Source: Aliamphritea ceti
Lineage (GTDB): Bacteria > Pseudomonadota > Gammaproteobacteria > Pseudomonadales > Balneatricaceae
Length of the DNA stretch: 64,000 nt
Assembly (NCBI RefSeq): GCF_024347215.1
Contig: NZ_AP025282.1
Coordinates: 2,542,001 to 2,606,000 of the forward strand
Direction: 5' to 3'
Shown here one piece after another: positions 43,601-51,303 of this stretch (position 1 is its first letter; every line of letters starts with the position of its first letter). Both the position numbers and the translations under genes were made by a program. The notes below the pieces were generated by a model that was given only the letters and a program-made list of their open reading frames with translations, was not told the origin of the DNA and ran no database searches.

Positions 43601-43688
43601 TTACAACTTCGAATTGAGTGAAAAACTGCCAAATCTGGAGGAAATGATGCGTTCAATCGAGGGCTATTTGCCGGTTAAGAAAAAGTAA
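40668..43688 (+). CDS. tnpA: Tn3-family transposase TnpA
   Basis: A full-length 1006-residue Tn3-family transposase. The N-terminal DUF4158 part (MAYKERVQILSDAEQSDFYN) is followed by the catalytic DDE_Tnp_Tn3 part: HASADGQKFEARRDTF with the first Asp, DVLSTDTHGVNHVNFALLD with the second, and WNECARLVTNAIIYFNSSIL with the Glu. The reading frame is unbroken and all three acidic regions are present, so it could be active. It starts 59 bp inside the left repeat. It is related to, but clearly diverged from, the transposase fragment at 1-1812. Confidence 0.95.
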   Translation: MAYKERVQILSDAEQSDFYNPPIFASNDQRFFFALNDQELTVANKLRNRGLRYMFVVLLGYFKAKPVVLNPGFHQIKHDLKHVYQSVLLGPGFRPFNLSQKENERIYQEIFNLCEYQRWSIKSHRTSLVDYLTEQTKAWSAPRNLFDAAIEYLSGHKIAIPAYSTLQKIISHVINEQQTRLIAHIKRELSRDLTQALTDLAAGDGALTLRQLRQSARNFTGTELEKELAIHRYIQYWMPEVNTLLRALSLSQKNQQHFAERVDYYGAKLKRQSGGHQRLYLLCYLQSRWQQALERIADGFVHHIRQTKQKAKAYAQESVYQDWQKAAKNVSNAAEVLHLFIDDTIDQHQPFGTVKQKALKLLAAKDLESVCLFLNEQKRSVDDAIWLYYDQRTSLREGLLRQLFLCLHFEGSENTQRLTAALGHARLDLVAQGGISQTTIDGRLPAKKQRPFLQYPSGLFNPDRYEWYLYQQIPDRLNGQLTLPEVVKYRSLDADLISRERWREEKVTLLEQTQLPKLTTESNKLIMRMAMDLEIRLHDVSDYLEHDDNRNIILRNPKGKRLWRLPASSKKYLVNNPFFQQIPTTSVADVLRIVDRDTEFIDCFEHVLGAQSKSRVHEYDLLAILVGNATNQGIYGMAQISDRTYDQLSTIQANYLRLETLSAANDSINNATAKLPIFRHYNIQEDVIHASADGQKFEARRDTFKTRYSSKYFGTQKGVSAMTLIANHAAINARVIGANEHESHYIFDLLMNNRSEIIPDVLSTDTHGVNHVNFALLDLFGYSFAPRYAQIGRIINEMFDVKEDKDQRIQLRLKKPINTQRIMQHWDTIQRIAVSLKERKTTQSTLVRKLSGYKKNHPLLEALTEYNRMVKASYLLNYIDDASLRNYVQRALNRGEAYHQLRRAISNVNGDQFRGSSDEEIELWNECARLVTNAIIYFNSSILSQLLTSFEHQNDNTRIQIVKQASPVAWYNINLKGTYNFELSEKLPNLEEMMRSIEGYLPVKKK

Positions 43689-43764
43689 TACCCTCTTGGA
43701 GGCTTTGAGGGGCGGGGGCTTCAGCGTTTTTTGTCGTTTTTGGACGGAAAATCCCTAGTACCCC
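43681..43764. repeat. Right 84-bp terminal inverted repeat of the Tn3-family element
   Basis: Reverse complement of 40526-40609 with two differences. It contains the transposase stop codon (43686-43688) and ends at CCCC, joined directly to LysR coding sequence. Confidence 0.95.
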
Positions 43765-44129
43765 AAACCGGTAAGTTAATGCCGATGTTGCTGGGTAGCG
43801 GTGTTAAGGCGTCACCAGCTCTGGAAGCCTGTAGTGATTTTGTGGTGGATGATGGCAAGGCATTACTGGATCTGTGTACTGAAGGCCTGGGACTGATGCA
43901 GGCGCCGCACTTTGTATTCAGAGAAGAGCTGGAAAGAGGCGATCTGGTGTCACTGTTCCCGGCAACTCAGGCCGAAGGTTTCGGCGTATGTCTCCTATAC
44001 CCTAAGCGGCGCTTCCTGCCTGCAAAAGTTACCGCTTTTATCGAGCATGTTCGTCATTCACTGGCGGAGATTAATGAAACCTCAACCCATACATGGGCTC
44101 GTGATATTAAGCCTCAGCATGAATGGTAA
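43765..44129 (+). pseudogene. LysR-family regulator, C-terminal remnant cut by the Tn3 element
   Basis: From the element boundary the frame reads LMPMLLGSGVKASPALEACSD, then DGKALLDLCTEGLGLMQAPHFVFREELERGDLV and YPKRRFLPAKVTAFIEHVRHSL, which is the end of a LysR substrate-binding domain. The N-terminal helix-turn-helix and the first part of the effector domain are missing and are not found on the other side of the element. About 118 residues remain. Confidence 0.88.
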
Positions 44130-44208
44130 CAGGCTGAATTATTCTTCATGGTGGTTGTGAGAAGTAAGAGCCTGTATTGCTGTTGGTACTTTGTTGACGG
44201 GCTTTGCT

Positions 44209-44619
44209 TTACTGCTTTTCACAGCAAAACCTGAAAAGGTAGCCGTCCGGGTCCTGTGCTATAAATTGTTTTTGAGTTTTTGATGTGTTCCCACACTGAT
44301 AGATCTTTGTTTCCAGTTCCAGGTAAACAGATTCTGGAGATGAATTTTTGATGCGTGAATACAGTGAATCTATATCCCTGACATCCCATTGAAAGTTTAC
44401 AGCTCTGCCATAAGGTTTCTCCAGATTGGCGGTTATCCAGTGACGGCCTTCATAGGAAATGCTTTCAACCATGATATCTACATCATCCAGTGTAAAGTAC
44501 ACAAACTCATCTTCTGGCCTTTGATACTTTATATTGAAGCCAAATATTTCAGTATAGAAGCGTGTGGTGGCAACAATATCAGAGCAATATATTTCGGGTA
44601 CCAACTTCAGATCAGGCAT
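44209..44619 (-). CDS. VOC-superfamily protein (glyoxalase/bleomycin-resistance fold)
   Basis: A single-domain protein of 136 residues with the paired beta-alpha-beta units of the VOC fold: VPEIYCSDIVATTRFYTEIFGF at the start and FIAQDPDGYLFRFCCEKQ at the end. Related small proteins include glyoxalase I, bleomycin-binding proteins and uncharacterised isomerases. The usual metal-ligand positions are not convincing here, so no activity is assigned. It stands alone, with a 65-bp gap to the GNAT gene upstream. Confidence 0.75.
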   Translation of the reverse strand: MPDLKLVPEIYCSDIVATTRFYTEIFGFNIKYQRPEDEFVYFTLDDVDIMVESISYEGRHWITANLEKPYGRAVNFQWDVRDIDSLYSRIKNSSPESVYLELETKIYQCGNTSKTQKQFIAQDPDGYLFRFCCEKQ

Positions 44620-44684
44620 GTAGTTCTCCAGACAAAAGACCCTAAGTTTCAGTAATTACAGTGTGATTCGATCTTATGGTTTGA

Positions 44685-45125
44685 TTAAGCATTGAATCTG
44701 ATAACGTAACCTGTTTTGCTGGCAACAAAGCCTGCTGATTCGTAAAAATGGTGAGTCTCAGATTTTTTGGAGCCCGTCATAAGCGCAACCTTGTAACACC
44801 CGGCTGCCTCGAAATGCTGTTTCGCATAGCAGAGAACTGCTTTACCTATACCTTTACCGCGGCAGTGTTCAGAAACAATCACATTTTCGATAATCGCATA
44901 AGGGCGGCCGGACCAGCTTAAGTTCGGGCAGATATTAATTGTACAGGTGCCTAATAAACTTTCATCCGCAAATGCTCCGACAACACATCCTCCTGATTCA
45001 ATGATTGCGGTATAGATTGTTTCAAGGCATGCCTGATCAGGCCTCGGCGCTGCTTCCTGGTCATACTGATCGATCAGTGCAAGAACGTCGTTTATTTCTT
45101 CTGGTTTTATCGCACGAACTTCCAT
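44685..45125 (-). CDS. GNAT-family N-acetyltransferase
   Basis: A 146-residue GNAT protein. Motif A (IENVIVSEHCRGKGIGKAVLCYA, with the acetyl-CoA loop R-G-K-G-I-G) and motif B (GCYKVALMTGSKKSETHHFYESAGF) are clear. The substrate is unknown; it could act on small molecules or peptide N-termini. It has its own promoter region upstream (45126-45232). Confidence 0.85.
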   Translation of the reverse strand: MEVRAIKPEEINDVLALIDQYDQEAAPRPDQACLETIYTAIIESGGCVVGAFADESLLGTCTINICPNLSWSGRPYAIIENVIVSEHCRGKGIGKAVLCYAKQHFEAAGCYKVALMTGSKKSETHHFYESAGFVASKTGYVIRFNA

Positions 45126-45232
45126 GTCTGGCCTTTTGAATGTTTAGCTTTGCGTTCGCAAACTCACTCGAAATGCTTGTTGTTAGTTACACTTATGTAA
45201 ACATGAAACTTTTATTATAAGAGCGTTTTTCT

Positions 45233-46108
45233 TTACCGATTTTGTTCAAAGGCAAAGAACTCTGCCGATTCAGGATTTGATTGGGTTATAAGCCGCTCAT
45301 TATGTCGTTTAAAAACAATTTTATTTTGAATAAAAAATAACTCTGTTTTCTTAATATCAGCGACTGTAAATATCAAGCCTTTGTGTTGTAGGCTCGTGCC
45401 GTGAGTACTTAGGCTTATACCAAATTCTTGCTTAAGTTTCTCTGGGGTAATAATTGATAGACTCCCGTTAGGGAATAAGCACTTAACCTTTTGTTTATTA
45501 GCGTGGATCTCGCTCGATCTGGATAGTTCTTTTAACAGATCGACATAGAGCAGTGGCTCATTAGAGCAAGATATGGCGTGGTTAACGCCCAAAGCTCCAT
45601 TTTCGTGTTTGAGTAATGTAGAACGGTCGATTTCAGGAACAGCTATATCCTGACACGTAAAATAGAATCCGCATTGAGCTTTAGGATGAGTAGCGAAAGC
45701 AAGTTTAACAGCAACCGTTTCCATTTGGCCGTCTGGTTGCTCAAACTGCCTGGAGAATGAAACAATATTGCCACCGGAAATGCCGTGTTCCTGAAAACTG
45801 CGATGATCCAGCTCAGCGTCAGTAGATGTCATAGCTATATGGGAGAAGCCTTCATCCCCATGTTCTGCACGAAATAACGCATCATTCTTAACAAAAGTAT
45901 TTCCTGCTTCAATCGCTTCGACATACTTGATGTGATTCTCTATTGATAAGGTTTCGATCATCGGCCCTTTACGAAAGTACATATTCGCGTTGTAAGTGCC
46001 GAATGGATGAATACCGTCAGGTGCGACGTTGAACCCTATTTGCTGATAGTGCTGGCGGGCATCAGGAAGATTCCCGGCGACGAGTACAAAATGGTCAATC
46101 AAACACAT
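45233..46108 (-). CDS. VOC-family protein, glyoxalase-like domain 3 type
   Basis: The ATG at 46108 follows a strong AGGAGA; the longer frame would overlap the pseudouridine synthase gene. The protein has 291 residues. The N-terminal part (IDHFVLVAGNLPDARQHYQQIGFNVAPDGIHPFGTYNANMYF) is typical of the Glyoxalase_3 family (Pfam PF13468), with ETLSIE as a likely ligand strand, and a second half of similar fold ending in ESAEFFAFEQ. It follows rluA-like by 14 bp, so the two are cotranscribed. The function of the family is not established. Confidence 0.78.
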   Translation of the reverse strand: MCLIDHFVLVAGNLPDARQHYQQIGFNVAPDGIHPFGTYNANMYFRKGPMIETLSIENHIKYVEAIEAGNTFVKNDALFRAEHGDEGFSHIAMTSTDAELDHRSFQEHGISGGNIVSFSRQFEQPDGQMETVAVKLAFATHPKAQCGFYFTCQDIAVPEIDRSTLLKHENGALGVNHAISCSNEPLLYVDLLKELSRSSEIHANKQKVKCLFPNGSLSIITPEKLKQEFGISLSTHGTSLQHKGLIFTVADIKKTELFFIQNKIVFKRHNERLITQSNPESAEFFAFEQNR

Positions 46109-46122
46109 TACAGTTCTCCTAT

Positions 46123-46836
46123 CTAAAACGGGCAGGGGCAATGCCAGTGTAATTGTTTACCACTAATGGGGTGCTCAAAATATAACTCACTTGCGTGTAA
46201 CAGCAAGCGGTCAGCCCTGTGTTCACTGGTATCACTTTTATATAAATCACAGCCAAGAATAGGGTGGCCGATTTCGCGACTGTGAATCCGTAACTGATGG
46301 GTGCGTCCGGAAAGCGGTGTGTATTGCACTAAGGTCCGGGTGGGCTCTACCAGCCTCTCTAATACCTGGTATTCACTGACGGCAGCTTTGCCTGTGCTTT
46401 GGCAAATTTTAACCAGAGGGAACAGTGATTTGTCTTTAGCGATAGCAGCGTTAATTTCACCCTGATCGTCAGTAACTGAGCCTTCCAGCATAGCAAAATA
46501 TCGCTTTTTAATAGTCCCTGCCTGGAACTGTTTATTGAGATGTTTTGAAGACGCAGTATTCAGTCCCACGATCATAATGCCAGAAGTACCAAAGTCTAAA
46601 CGATGGGGCAGCTTGGCTTCCGTGAACGCCGGTGTCACGCCTTTCTGGCCATTCACTAATCGGTAATGCACTGAATCCCAATTGAGAGGATTTTTACCGG
46701 ATAAACTAAGCAGTCCGCTAGGTTTACTGATCAGTAAAATATCATCATCCTGATAAAGGATTCCGACGTAGTCTTTACAAGGCTTGGCAATGAAGTCGTC
46801 AGTAATGATGTTAGTTGGGAGAGAAGTGTTTGGCAT
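46123..46836 (-). CDS. RluA-family pseudouridine synthase
   Basis: The family isomerises uridine in rRNA or tRNA. The 237-residue protein has the catalytic motif HRLDFGTSGIM with Asp81, the preceding KPSGLLSLSG, and TPLSGRTHQLRIHSREIGHPILGCDLY near the C-terminus, where RTHQLR is a family signature. It has no S4 domain, and the size fits RluA or the short RluA-like group rather than RluC/RluD. The exact target cannot be told from the sequence. Confidence 0.88.
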   Translation of the reverse strand: MPNTSLPTNIITDDFIAKPCKDYVGILYQDDDILLISKPSGLLSLSGKNPLNWDSVHYRLVNGQKGVTPAFTEAKLPHRLDFGTSGIMIVGLNTASSKHLNKQFQAGTIKKRYFAMLEGSVTDDQGEINAAIAKDKSLFPLVKICQSTGKAAVSEYQVLERLVEPTRTLVQYTPLSGRTHQLRIHSREIGHPILGCDLYKSDTSEHRADRLLLHASELYFEHPISGKQLHWHCPCPF

Positions 46837-46932
46837 TTAATTCTCGTAAATGAATATGAATATCACAGCAGAAGAGAGGGATACAATTGCGGAGCTGCAG
46901 TTTTTGCTTCCTCTGTCCGGTTTTATTATGCC

Positions 46933-47394
46933 CTAATTAACCTCTAGCTCGTAAGTTGTGAACCTACTTCCCAGAAGCTCATTTTCATATACGTTTTTTG
47001 ACATCTTTCGTAGGAATTTATATTGAGGACGGGTATGAAGTAAATGAATAAAAACTGTCGCATGACCAAGCTCTTTGGCCCAAGACATTACTTCCCGAAA
47101 TACTTGTTTTCCAATGCCCCAATATTTGTCATCGACAACAACAGCTATCTCATATTTACCTTCTTCGAGTTGAATTCCACACCACCCGGCGAGCTGCTGA
47201 TTAACCAAAATAGCTCTAACCTTGCAGCCCTGAGAGGAATCTATATCAGTCTTACACTGCATCCACTCCTTTACCTTATGAATATCAAACGAAGCATGAT
47301 CAATTAGATGTTCTCGCGTAGTTTGTTTATTCAACAAAGGTAAAAATTCAGCAGGTTTTACTTGATCGAGCTTTACGTATTCTAAGCAGTGCAT
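46933..47394 (-). CDS. GNAT-family N-acetyltransferase
   Basis: A 153-residue protein with a recognisable but loose GNAT core: AGWCGIQLEEGKYEIAVVVDDKYWGIGKQVFREVMSWAKELGHATVFIHLL, where YWGIGKQV replaces the usual R-G-x-G-x-G loop. The substrate is unknown. It is in the same orientation as the rluA-like gene, 96 bp apart. Confidence 0.75.
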   Translation of the reverse strand: MHCLEYVKLDQVKPAEFLPLLNKQTTREHLIDHASFDIHKVKEWMQCKTDIDSSQGCKVRAILVNQQLAGWCGIQLEEGKYEIAVVVDDKYWGIGKQVFREVMSWAKELGHATVFIHLLHTRPQYKFLRKMSKNVYENELLGSRFTTYELEVN

Positions 47395-47759
47395 ATGATC
47401 TTCGATGATTGATGGTTAAGTTCTCACTCAGCTGGCGCTTCAGCGGGCGGTTGAAATGACTTGTTAGTGGTTGTTATAGGTACTATAGAGTTTTGGAATC
47501 CACCATATCTGCTATAAGAACCTTTCATTATTTTCTTTAGGTATATGCTGTATTAGCAGCCTGTACTTTTAACATGGATAGCAATTGTGTACTTCAAGTA
47601 GCCGTTATTTAAGTGGTATTAGCCATGATCTTAACCTACTCATATGACTTCTTGTTACCGCGCATAAGCATAGCGCCAGAATCTATCGGTGGGCGGTTCC
47701 ATCTGTTCGGTTGATTTGTAACAATGCGTTAACTTTTTTGGGATAACGGACATATAACT
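47395..47759. other. 365-bp gap between a GNAT gene (-) and mtnK (+)
   Basis: Divergent promoter region. I see no gene-like frame, no clear riboswitch and no terminator. CGTTA and TAACG (47731-47751 area) form a short imperfect inverted repeat about 10 bases before mtnK, too weak to call. Confidence 0.5.
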
Positions 47760-48974
47760 ATGAGTTTTAAGCAGTTTTCCAGTGATCAGGATGTCATTGA
47801 TTTTGTACAGACCCATACAGCGGTTTTCAATAACAGCCCTGATCTGACGGTAACAGAGATTGGTGATGGCAATATCAACTTTGTATATCGGGTGGATGAC
47901 GGCGCTCAGAGTCTTATTGTTAAGCAGGCACTGCCTTATATTCGGGTTATTGGTGAAGCCTGGCCGTTATCGCAGGACCGTATTCGTATTGAAGCCAAAG
48001 CACTAAAGCAAAGTGAAGAGAGCTGTCCGGGCAGTGTGCCTGAGGTCTATCACTATGATGCTGCGAGTTGCGCGATCATCATGGCGGATATTGGCCAGTA
48101 TCAAAGTTTGCGTCAGGCGCTTATTGAACGTCAGTCGTTGCCAGGCGTTGCTGAGGAACTAGGCGCATATGTGGCTAAAAGCCTGTTTTATTCGTCAGAT
48201 TTTTATTTGAGCAGTAAGGCTAAGAAGTCGATTGTTCAAGACTTTATTAATCCTGATCTTTGCCAGATAAGCGAAGAAGTTTACTTTTGGGATCCATTTT
48301 GCGACCACGAACGGAATAATGTAAACACTCCGCTGGCTGCCCGTGCCTCTGAATGGTGGCAGGACGCTGAGTTGAAGCAGGCGGTGGCCCGACTGAAAAT
48401 GAAGTTTCAGAATCAGGCTCAGGTATTGCTGCACGGTGATCTGCATACCGGTTCTGTATTTGTTGATCCCTCGGCTGAACACAAAGTTAAAGTGATTGAC
48501 CCTGAATTTGCTTTTGTGGGACCAGCAGGCTTTGATCTTGGGGTGCTGATCGCTAATTATCTGCTTAACCTTGCTGGTCAGTCGCGTGCTGCAGGAGAGC
48601 CTGAAGAGCGTCATGCATATCAGCAGGTGTTGCTAAGTGATGTTAATAGCCTGTGGCAAAGCCTGACAGAGAGCTTCCGTCGTCTCGCGGCAGAGCATAC
48701 GCAGGATCCTTGTTTACAGAGTAGCGATATTGTTGATGCCTGGTTATCAGAGTTACTTACCGACAGTCTTGGCTTTGCTGGCGTTGAGATGACCCGGCGC
48801 ACGTTAGGCGTTGCCCATGTTGCTGATGTAGAGCAAATTGAAGATGAAGCTGCCCGTGCTGAAGCACAGACAATGTGTTTGGATATGGCTGACTTACTGA
48901 TCAAACATGCAGGTCAGTTCAGCGGTATGCCTGTGATTACGGCTGCTGTCGGTGAACTGAGTTTTTGTCGTTAA
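47760..48974 (+). CDS. mtnK: S-methyl-5-thioribose kinase, MtnK
   Basis: MtnK phosphorylates methylthioribose in the methionine salvage pathway. The 404-residue protein has the aminoglycoside-phosphotransferase fold with the features of MtnK: EIGDGNINFVYRV (glycine-rich loop), SLIVKQALPYIRVIGEAWPL (catalytic-lobe Lys and the typical Trp-Pro-Leu), the catalytic LLHGDLHTGSVFV, metal-binding VIDPEFAFVGPAGFD and the C-terminal GVEMTRRTLGVAHVAD. The partner isomerase gene mtnA is not next to it in this window. Confidence 0.93.
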   Translation: MSFKQFSSDQDVIDFVQTHTAVFNNSPDLTVTEIGDGNINFVYRVDDGAQSLIVKQALPYIRVIGEAWPLSQDRIRIEAKALKQSEESCPGSVPEVYHYDAASCAIIMADIGQYQSLRQALIERQSLPGVAEELGAYVAKSLFYSSDFYLSSKAKKSIVQDFINPDLCQISEEVYFWDPFCDHERNNVNTPLAARASEWWQDAELKQAVARLKMKFQNQAQVLLHGDLHTGSVFVDPSAEHKVKVIDPEFAFVGPAGFDLGVLIANYLLNLAGQSRAAGEPEERHAYQQVLLSDVNSLWQSLTESFRRLAAEHTQDPCLQSSDIVDAWLSELLTDSLGFAGVEMTRRTLGVAHVADVEQIEDEAARAEAQTMCLDMADLLIKHAGQFSGMPVITAAVGELSFCR

Positions 48975-49080
48975 ATATCGTCGCGCAATAAGAGCTCTGA
49001 GTTCGCTATGATGTGAATGGTGTCTTGCTAAAAGGACCAGTAGATGATGGATAAGGCAGGGAAGCATATGGCCGTACTCA

Positions 49081-49869
49081 GTGAATAGCGCGGATACCTC
49101 GCCAGCATTAAAACTCATGCTGGCAGATTTCATACTCAACCTTGAATCAGCCAATGATGTCAGTTCCAGCTTTGATATTTTGGCTAAAGCCAGTGAACAG
49201 TTGGGTTTTCAGGGGCTGGTGTATACCTCAATAGCTACCGGGCTGGAGCCGCTAACAACCAGCGGGCCTTTGTTTTTCCGCTCCGATGGTTTTAGCGAGG
49301 CATTTCTTACTCATTATCAGCAAGCTGATTTTGCCAGCCAGGATTTCACGATAAAGCGCATCATGAATGATGATCTTGGGTTGATGAATTGGTGGCAGGA
49401 AGAGCAGAAAGGGCGACTGACGGATTATGAAAGACAGGTAATAGATGTTGCCCGGCATGAGTATTCAATCGAAAATGGCTTATCCATACCACTGCTAAAA
49501 AACGATCACCAAATAGCTGGCTGTAGCGTGGTAAGTCAGGATAAGGGAGTAGTATTTGGTTTATTGCTCGAAGAACGTCTTACTACTCTTAAAGTTATGT
49601 TGCGTCTGTTTCATGACCGTAGTTATGCCAATATCGACTTTCAAAAGCAGCTTTATCTTCCTTTACTGAAACAGCTCAATCCTACCGAAAGAACCGTATT
49701 ACGTTTTTTAGCCAGTGGTCTCCCACTAAAATCTATTGAAGCAGTATCCGGAATCAGCCCTAGCTATGCCGGCAACGTTCGTACTGTTCTGTTCCGTAAA
49801 CTGGGCGTTAAGAACGTTTCTGAGCTGGCGTATATCGTTGGCTTACATCGCATTCTGGATTTGATCTGA
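49081..49869 (+). CDS. LuxR-family transcriptional regulator with autoinducer-domain-like N-terminus
   Basis: 262 residues from GTG 49081; the start is uncertain, since no good ribosome site is seen. The C-terminal helix-turn-helix is typical (LNPTERTVLRFLASGLPLKSIEAVSGISPSYAGNVRTVLFRKLGVKNVSELAYIVGL), with the Glu and the spacing of the LuxR HTH. The N-terminal half resembles the autoinducer-binding domain: THYQQADFASQD lies where LuxR proteins have Y-x-x-x-D-P, and WW where they have the conserved Trp. The Pro is lost, so the ligand may differ. There is no luxI gene in the window, so this is a solo regulator. Confidence 0.82.
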   Translation: MNSADTSPALKLMLADFILNLESANDVSSSFDILAKASEQLGFQGLVYTSIATGLEPLTTSGPLFFRSDGFSEAFLTHYQQADFASQDFTIKRIMNDDLGLMNWWQEEQKGRLTDYERQVIDVARHEYSIENGLSIPLLKNDHQIAGCSVVSQDKGVVFGLLLEERLTTLKVMLRLFHDRSYANIDFQKQLYLPLLKQLNPTERTVLRFLASGLPLKSIEAVSGISPSYAGNVRTVLFRKLGVKNVSELAYIVGLHRILDLI

Positions 49870-49968
49870 ACTTATCTGGTCCATTCCAACCCAATCCAAT
49901 CGTATTTACATTACGCTTCTTAAGTCCGAATTTTCTCTCATATATCAATACTCTTAGCAATGTGAAAA

Positions 49969-49996
49969 TTGTCACGCTGTTTAGCTCTGGTATAAG
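49969..49996 (+). promoter_or_regulatory. Sigma-70-type promoter of the Csr-like small RNA
   Basis: TTGTCA (49969-49974), 16-bp spacer, TATAAG (49991-49996). Both boxes are close to consensus. The predicted start falls near 50002, with no strong ribosome site behind it. A CTTACA half-site at 49842-49847, about 160 bp upstream, recalls the right half of a GacA box, but the left half is poor. Confidence 0.6.
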
Positions 49997-50001
49997 GGGT
50001 A

Positions 50002-50138
50002 CCATGCGCGCTGTGCATCGTGGAGAAGCATACGGAGAGATATTGCAGCGACTAACAGGGACGTTGCAGGATGAAAGGGACATAAGAAAGGATTCACTTA
50101 ACGGCGATAAGAACAGGACGTTCCTATCGCCGTTTTTA
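50002..50138 (+). ncRNA. CsrB/RsmZ-like small RNA (CsrA-sequestering)
   Basis: Between a near-consensus promoter and an intrinsic terminator lies about 135 bp with seven GGA triplets, centred at 50023, 50035, 50060, 50070, 50079, 50091 and 50117, in contexts such as AGGGAC, CAGGATG and AAGGAT. The last one is held in the loop of a small GAAC/GTTC hairpin inside the terminator. Repeated A(N)GGA sites, some in hairpin loops, are the defining mark of the CsrB, RsmY and RsmZ RNAs that titrate CsrA/RsmA. The length matches RsmY/RsmZ. The position downstream of a LuxR-type gene and the lack of a convincing protein support an RNA gene. Confidence 0.62.
50101..50138 (+). terminator. Intrinsic terminator of the small RNA
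   Basis: ACGGCGATA (50101-50109) pairs perfectly with TATCGCCGT (50125-50133), with a nested GAAC/GTTC pair and a following TTTTTA. Confidence 0.88.
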
Positions 50139-50161
50139 TATATGACGATAAATGATGTAGC

Positions 50162-51301
50162 TTACTTCACCGGGAATACATAGTTTAACCAGCCAAGCAT
50201 TCGCAACAGTACTTTACGCATGACTGCCACATGGGTGAACTGATCAGAATATATAACCATTTTACCCTGTACACCTAAAGGCAGTTGATACTGCTCAAGA
50301 TCTTCCTCAGTTACTTTGATTAGTGCGATTGCACGTCCATGTCTGCTGATCTGATTAGCTGAAAGCAATTGGCCGGAAGCCTGATACTGACCTTCACTCA
50401 TCGCCGGTAACACACTTATTACCTCTCCTTTGAATACGTGGCCTGGTACAGCGTCCAAAATCATTTCTGTTTCAAAGCCAGGTTTCATCATACCCAGAGA
50501 GTTTTGCCAAAAGCTGCCGGCAAATACCCGTTCCTGCTTAGGTATGAACACCATGGCGGGGCTTAGTGGCAGAGGAACAGCCATGATACCGGGTTTAAGG
50601 GCGATTTGAGTTGCTATGCCATCAGAAGGGGCGCGTACGACAGTACGTTCCAGATCATAACGGGCTGACTCAAGTTTTTTCTGCAGTTCAACTACCTGGG
50701 TATTTACACCGTCGATATTTGATTCGTGAGCAAAGGTAACCCGTTGCAAGTCTGCCTGTGCTGCGTCTGCGTTGGCCTGTGCAGCCAGATACATTTGCCG
50801 GCTGTCATCAACAGTTTGCCTTGCGAAGGCAGCAGCATTGTTTTTGCTTCCCTTACGGTAGCGGTTATACGCTGTACGGGTTCGGTCCCTTTCAGCAAGT
50901 GCCTGTTTTACCTTGGCCTGTGCAAACTCCAGTTGAGAGCCAAGCTGCATCGCACTTTGCTTAGCTTCCATTAGTGTAGCTTCAAGTTCATCTACTTTTA
51001 GCTGGTAAGGCTTCGGATCGATGGTAAAGAGAATATCACCCTGTTTAAGCGGAATGTTTGGCTTTACCTCGACTGTCTGAACTATGCCTTTAACAGGCGG
51101 TACCACAGGCACAACAGCATAGACTTCTTTACTGAACTTACCGTACGGGTGGTTAAAGTTCATGAGCAGAATCATGGTGCCTAGCAGGGCTATGCCGCCA
51201 AGAATGGCAGTCGGTACGCTCCATTTATTAAGTGGGATTCTGAATAGCTTGAAGATCAGCACACAGAAGCCGGAATATATCAGGATAATTAACAGATCCA
51301 T
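50162..51301 (-). CDS. HlyD-family membrane fusion protein (YibH-like)
   Basis: A 379-residue periplasmic adaptor. N-terminal hydrophobic segments (LLIILIYSGFCVLIFKLF; TAILGGIALLGTMILLM) are followed by the biotinyl-lipoyl-like strand (VVPPVKGIVQTVEVKPNIPLKQGDILFTIDP), a long alpha-hairpin with coiled-coil pattern (about 95-225), the returning lipoyl half (DLERTVVRAPSDGIATQI) and a beta-barrel part. Such proteins couple inner-membrane transporters to the outer membrane. With the DUF3302 gene it forms the YibH-YibI pair found in enterobacteria. No transporter gene is adjacent, so its substrate is unknown. Confidence 0.87.
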   Translation of the reverse strand: MDLLIILIYSGFCVLIFKLFRIPLNKWSVPTAILGGIALLGTMILLMNFNHPYGKFSKEVYAVVPVVPPVKGIVQTVEVKPNIPLKQGDILFTIDPKPYQLKVDELEATLMEAKQSAMQLGSQLEFAQAKVKQALAERDRTRTAYNRYRKGSKNNAAAFARQTVDDSRQMYLAAQANADAAQADLQRVTFAHESNIDGVNTQVVELQKKLESARYDLERTVVRAPSDGIATQIALKPGIMAVPLPLSPAMVFIPKQERVFAGSFWQNSLGMMKPGFETEMILDAVPGHVFKGEVISVLPAMSEGQYQASGQLLSANQISRHGRAIALIKVTEEDLEQYQLPLGVQGKMVIYSDQFTHVAVMRKVLLRMLGWLNYVFPVK

Positions 51302-51303
51302 AT

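Larger units (their letters stand above)
40526..43764. mobile_element. Tn3-family insertion sequence with transposase only, 3239 bp, 84-bp inverted repeats
   Basis: Inverted repeats of 84 bp, 40526-40609 and 43681-43764, begin GGGGTACTAGGGATTTTCC and differ at two positions. Only one gene lies between them and there is no resolvase, as in IS1071-like members of the family. The flanks are TATAA on the left and AAACC on the right, so there is no 5-bp target duplication. The right repeat includes the last codons of the transposase. The right flank is the middle of a LysR gene, the left flank the leader of the polyketide synthase. This indicates a deletion or recombination after insertion. Confidence 0.95.

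Noticed and set aside
1..43764. Simple composite transposon bounded by two identical Tn3-family copies
   Set aside because: The two transposases are clearly diverged and the visible ends differ (GGGGTTTGCGAG against GGGGTACTAGGG), so they cannot act as matched ends.
47395..47759. SAM-type riboswitch upstream of mtnK
   Set aside because: No recognisable riboswitch core or paired elements could be found in the gap.
49962..50183. Frame of 73 codons over the small-RNA region
   Set aside because: It begins at a GTG before the promoter -10 box and runs through the terminator hairpin into the end of the opposite gene, without a ribosome site; the RNA explanation fits better.
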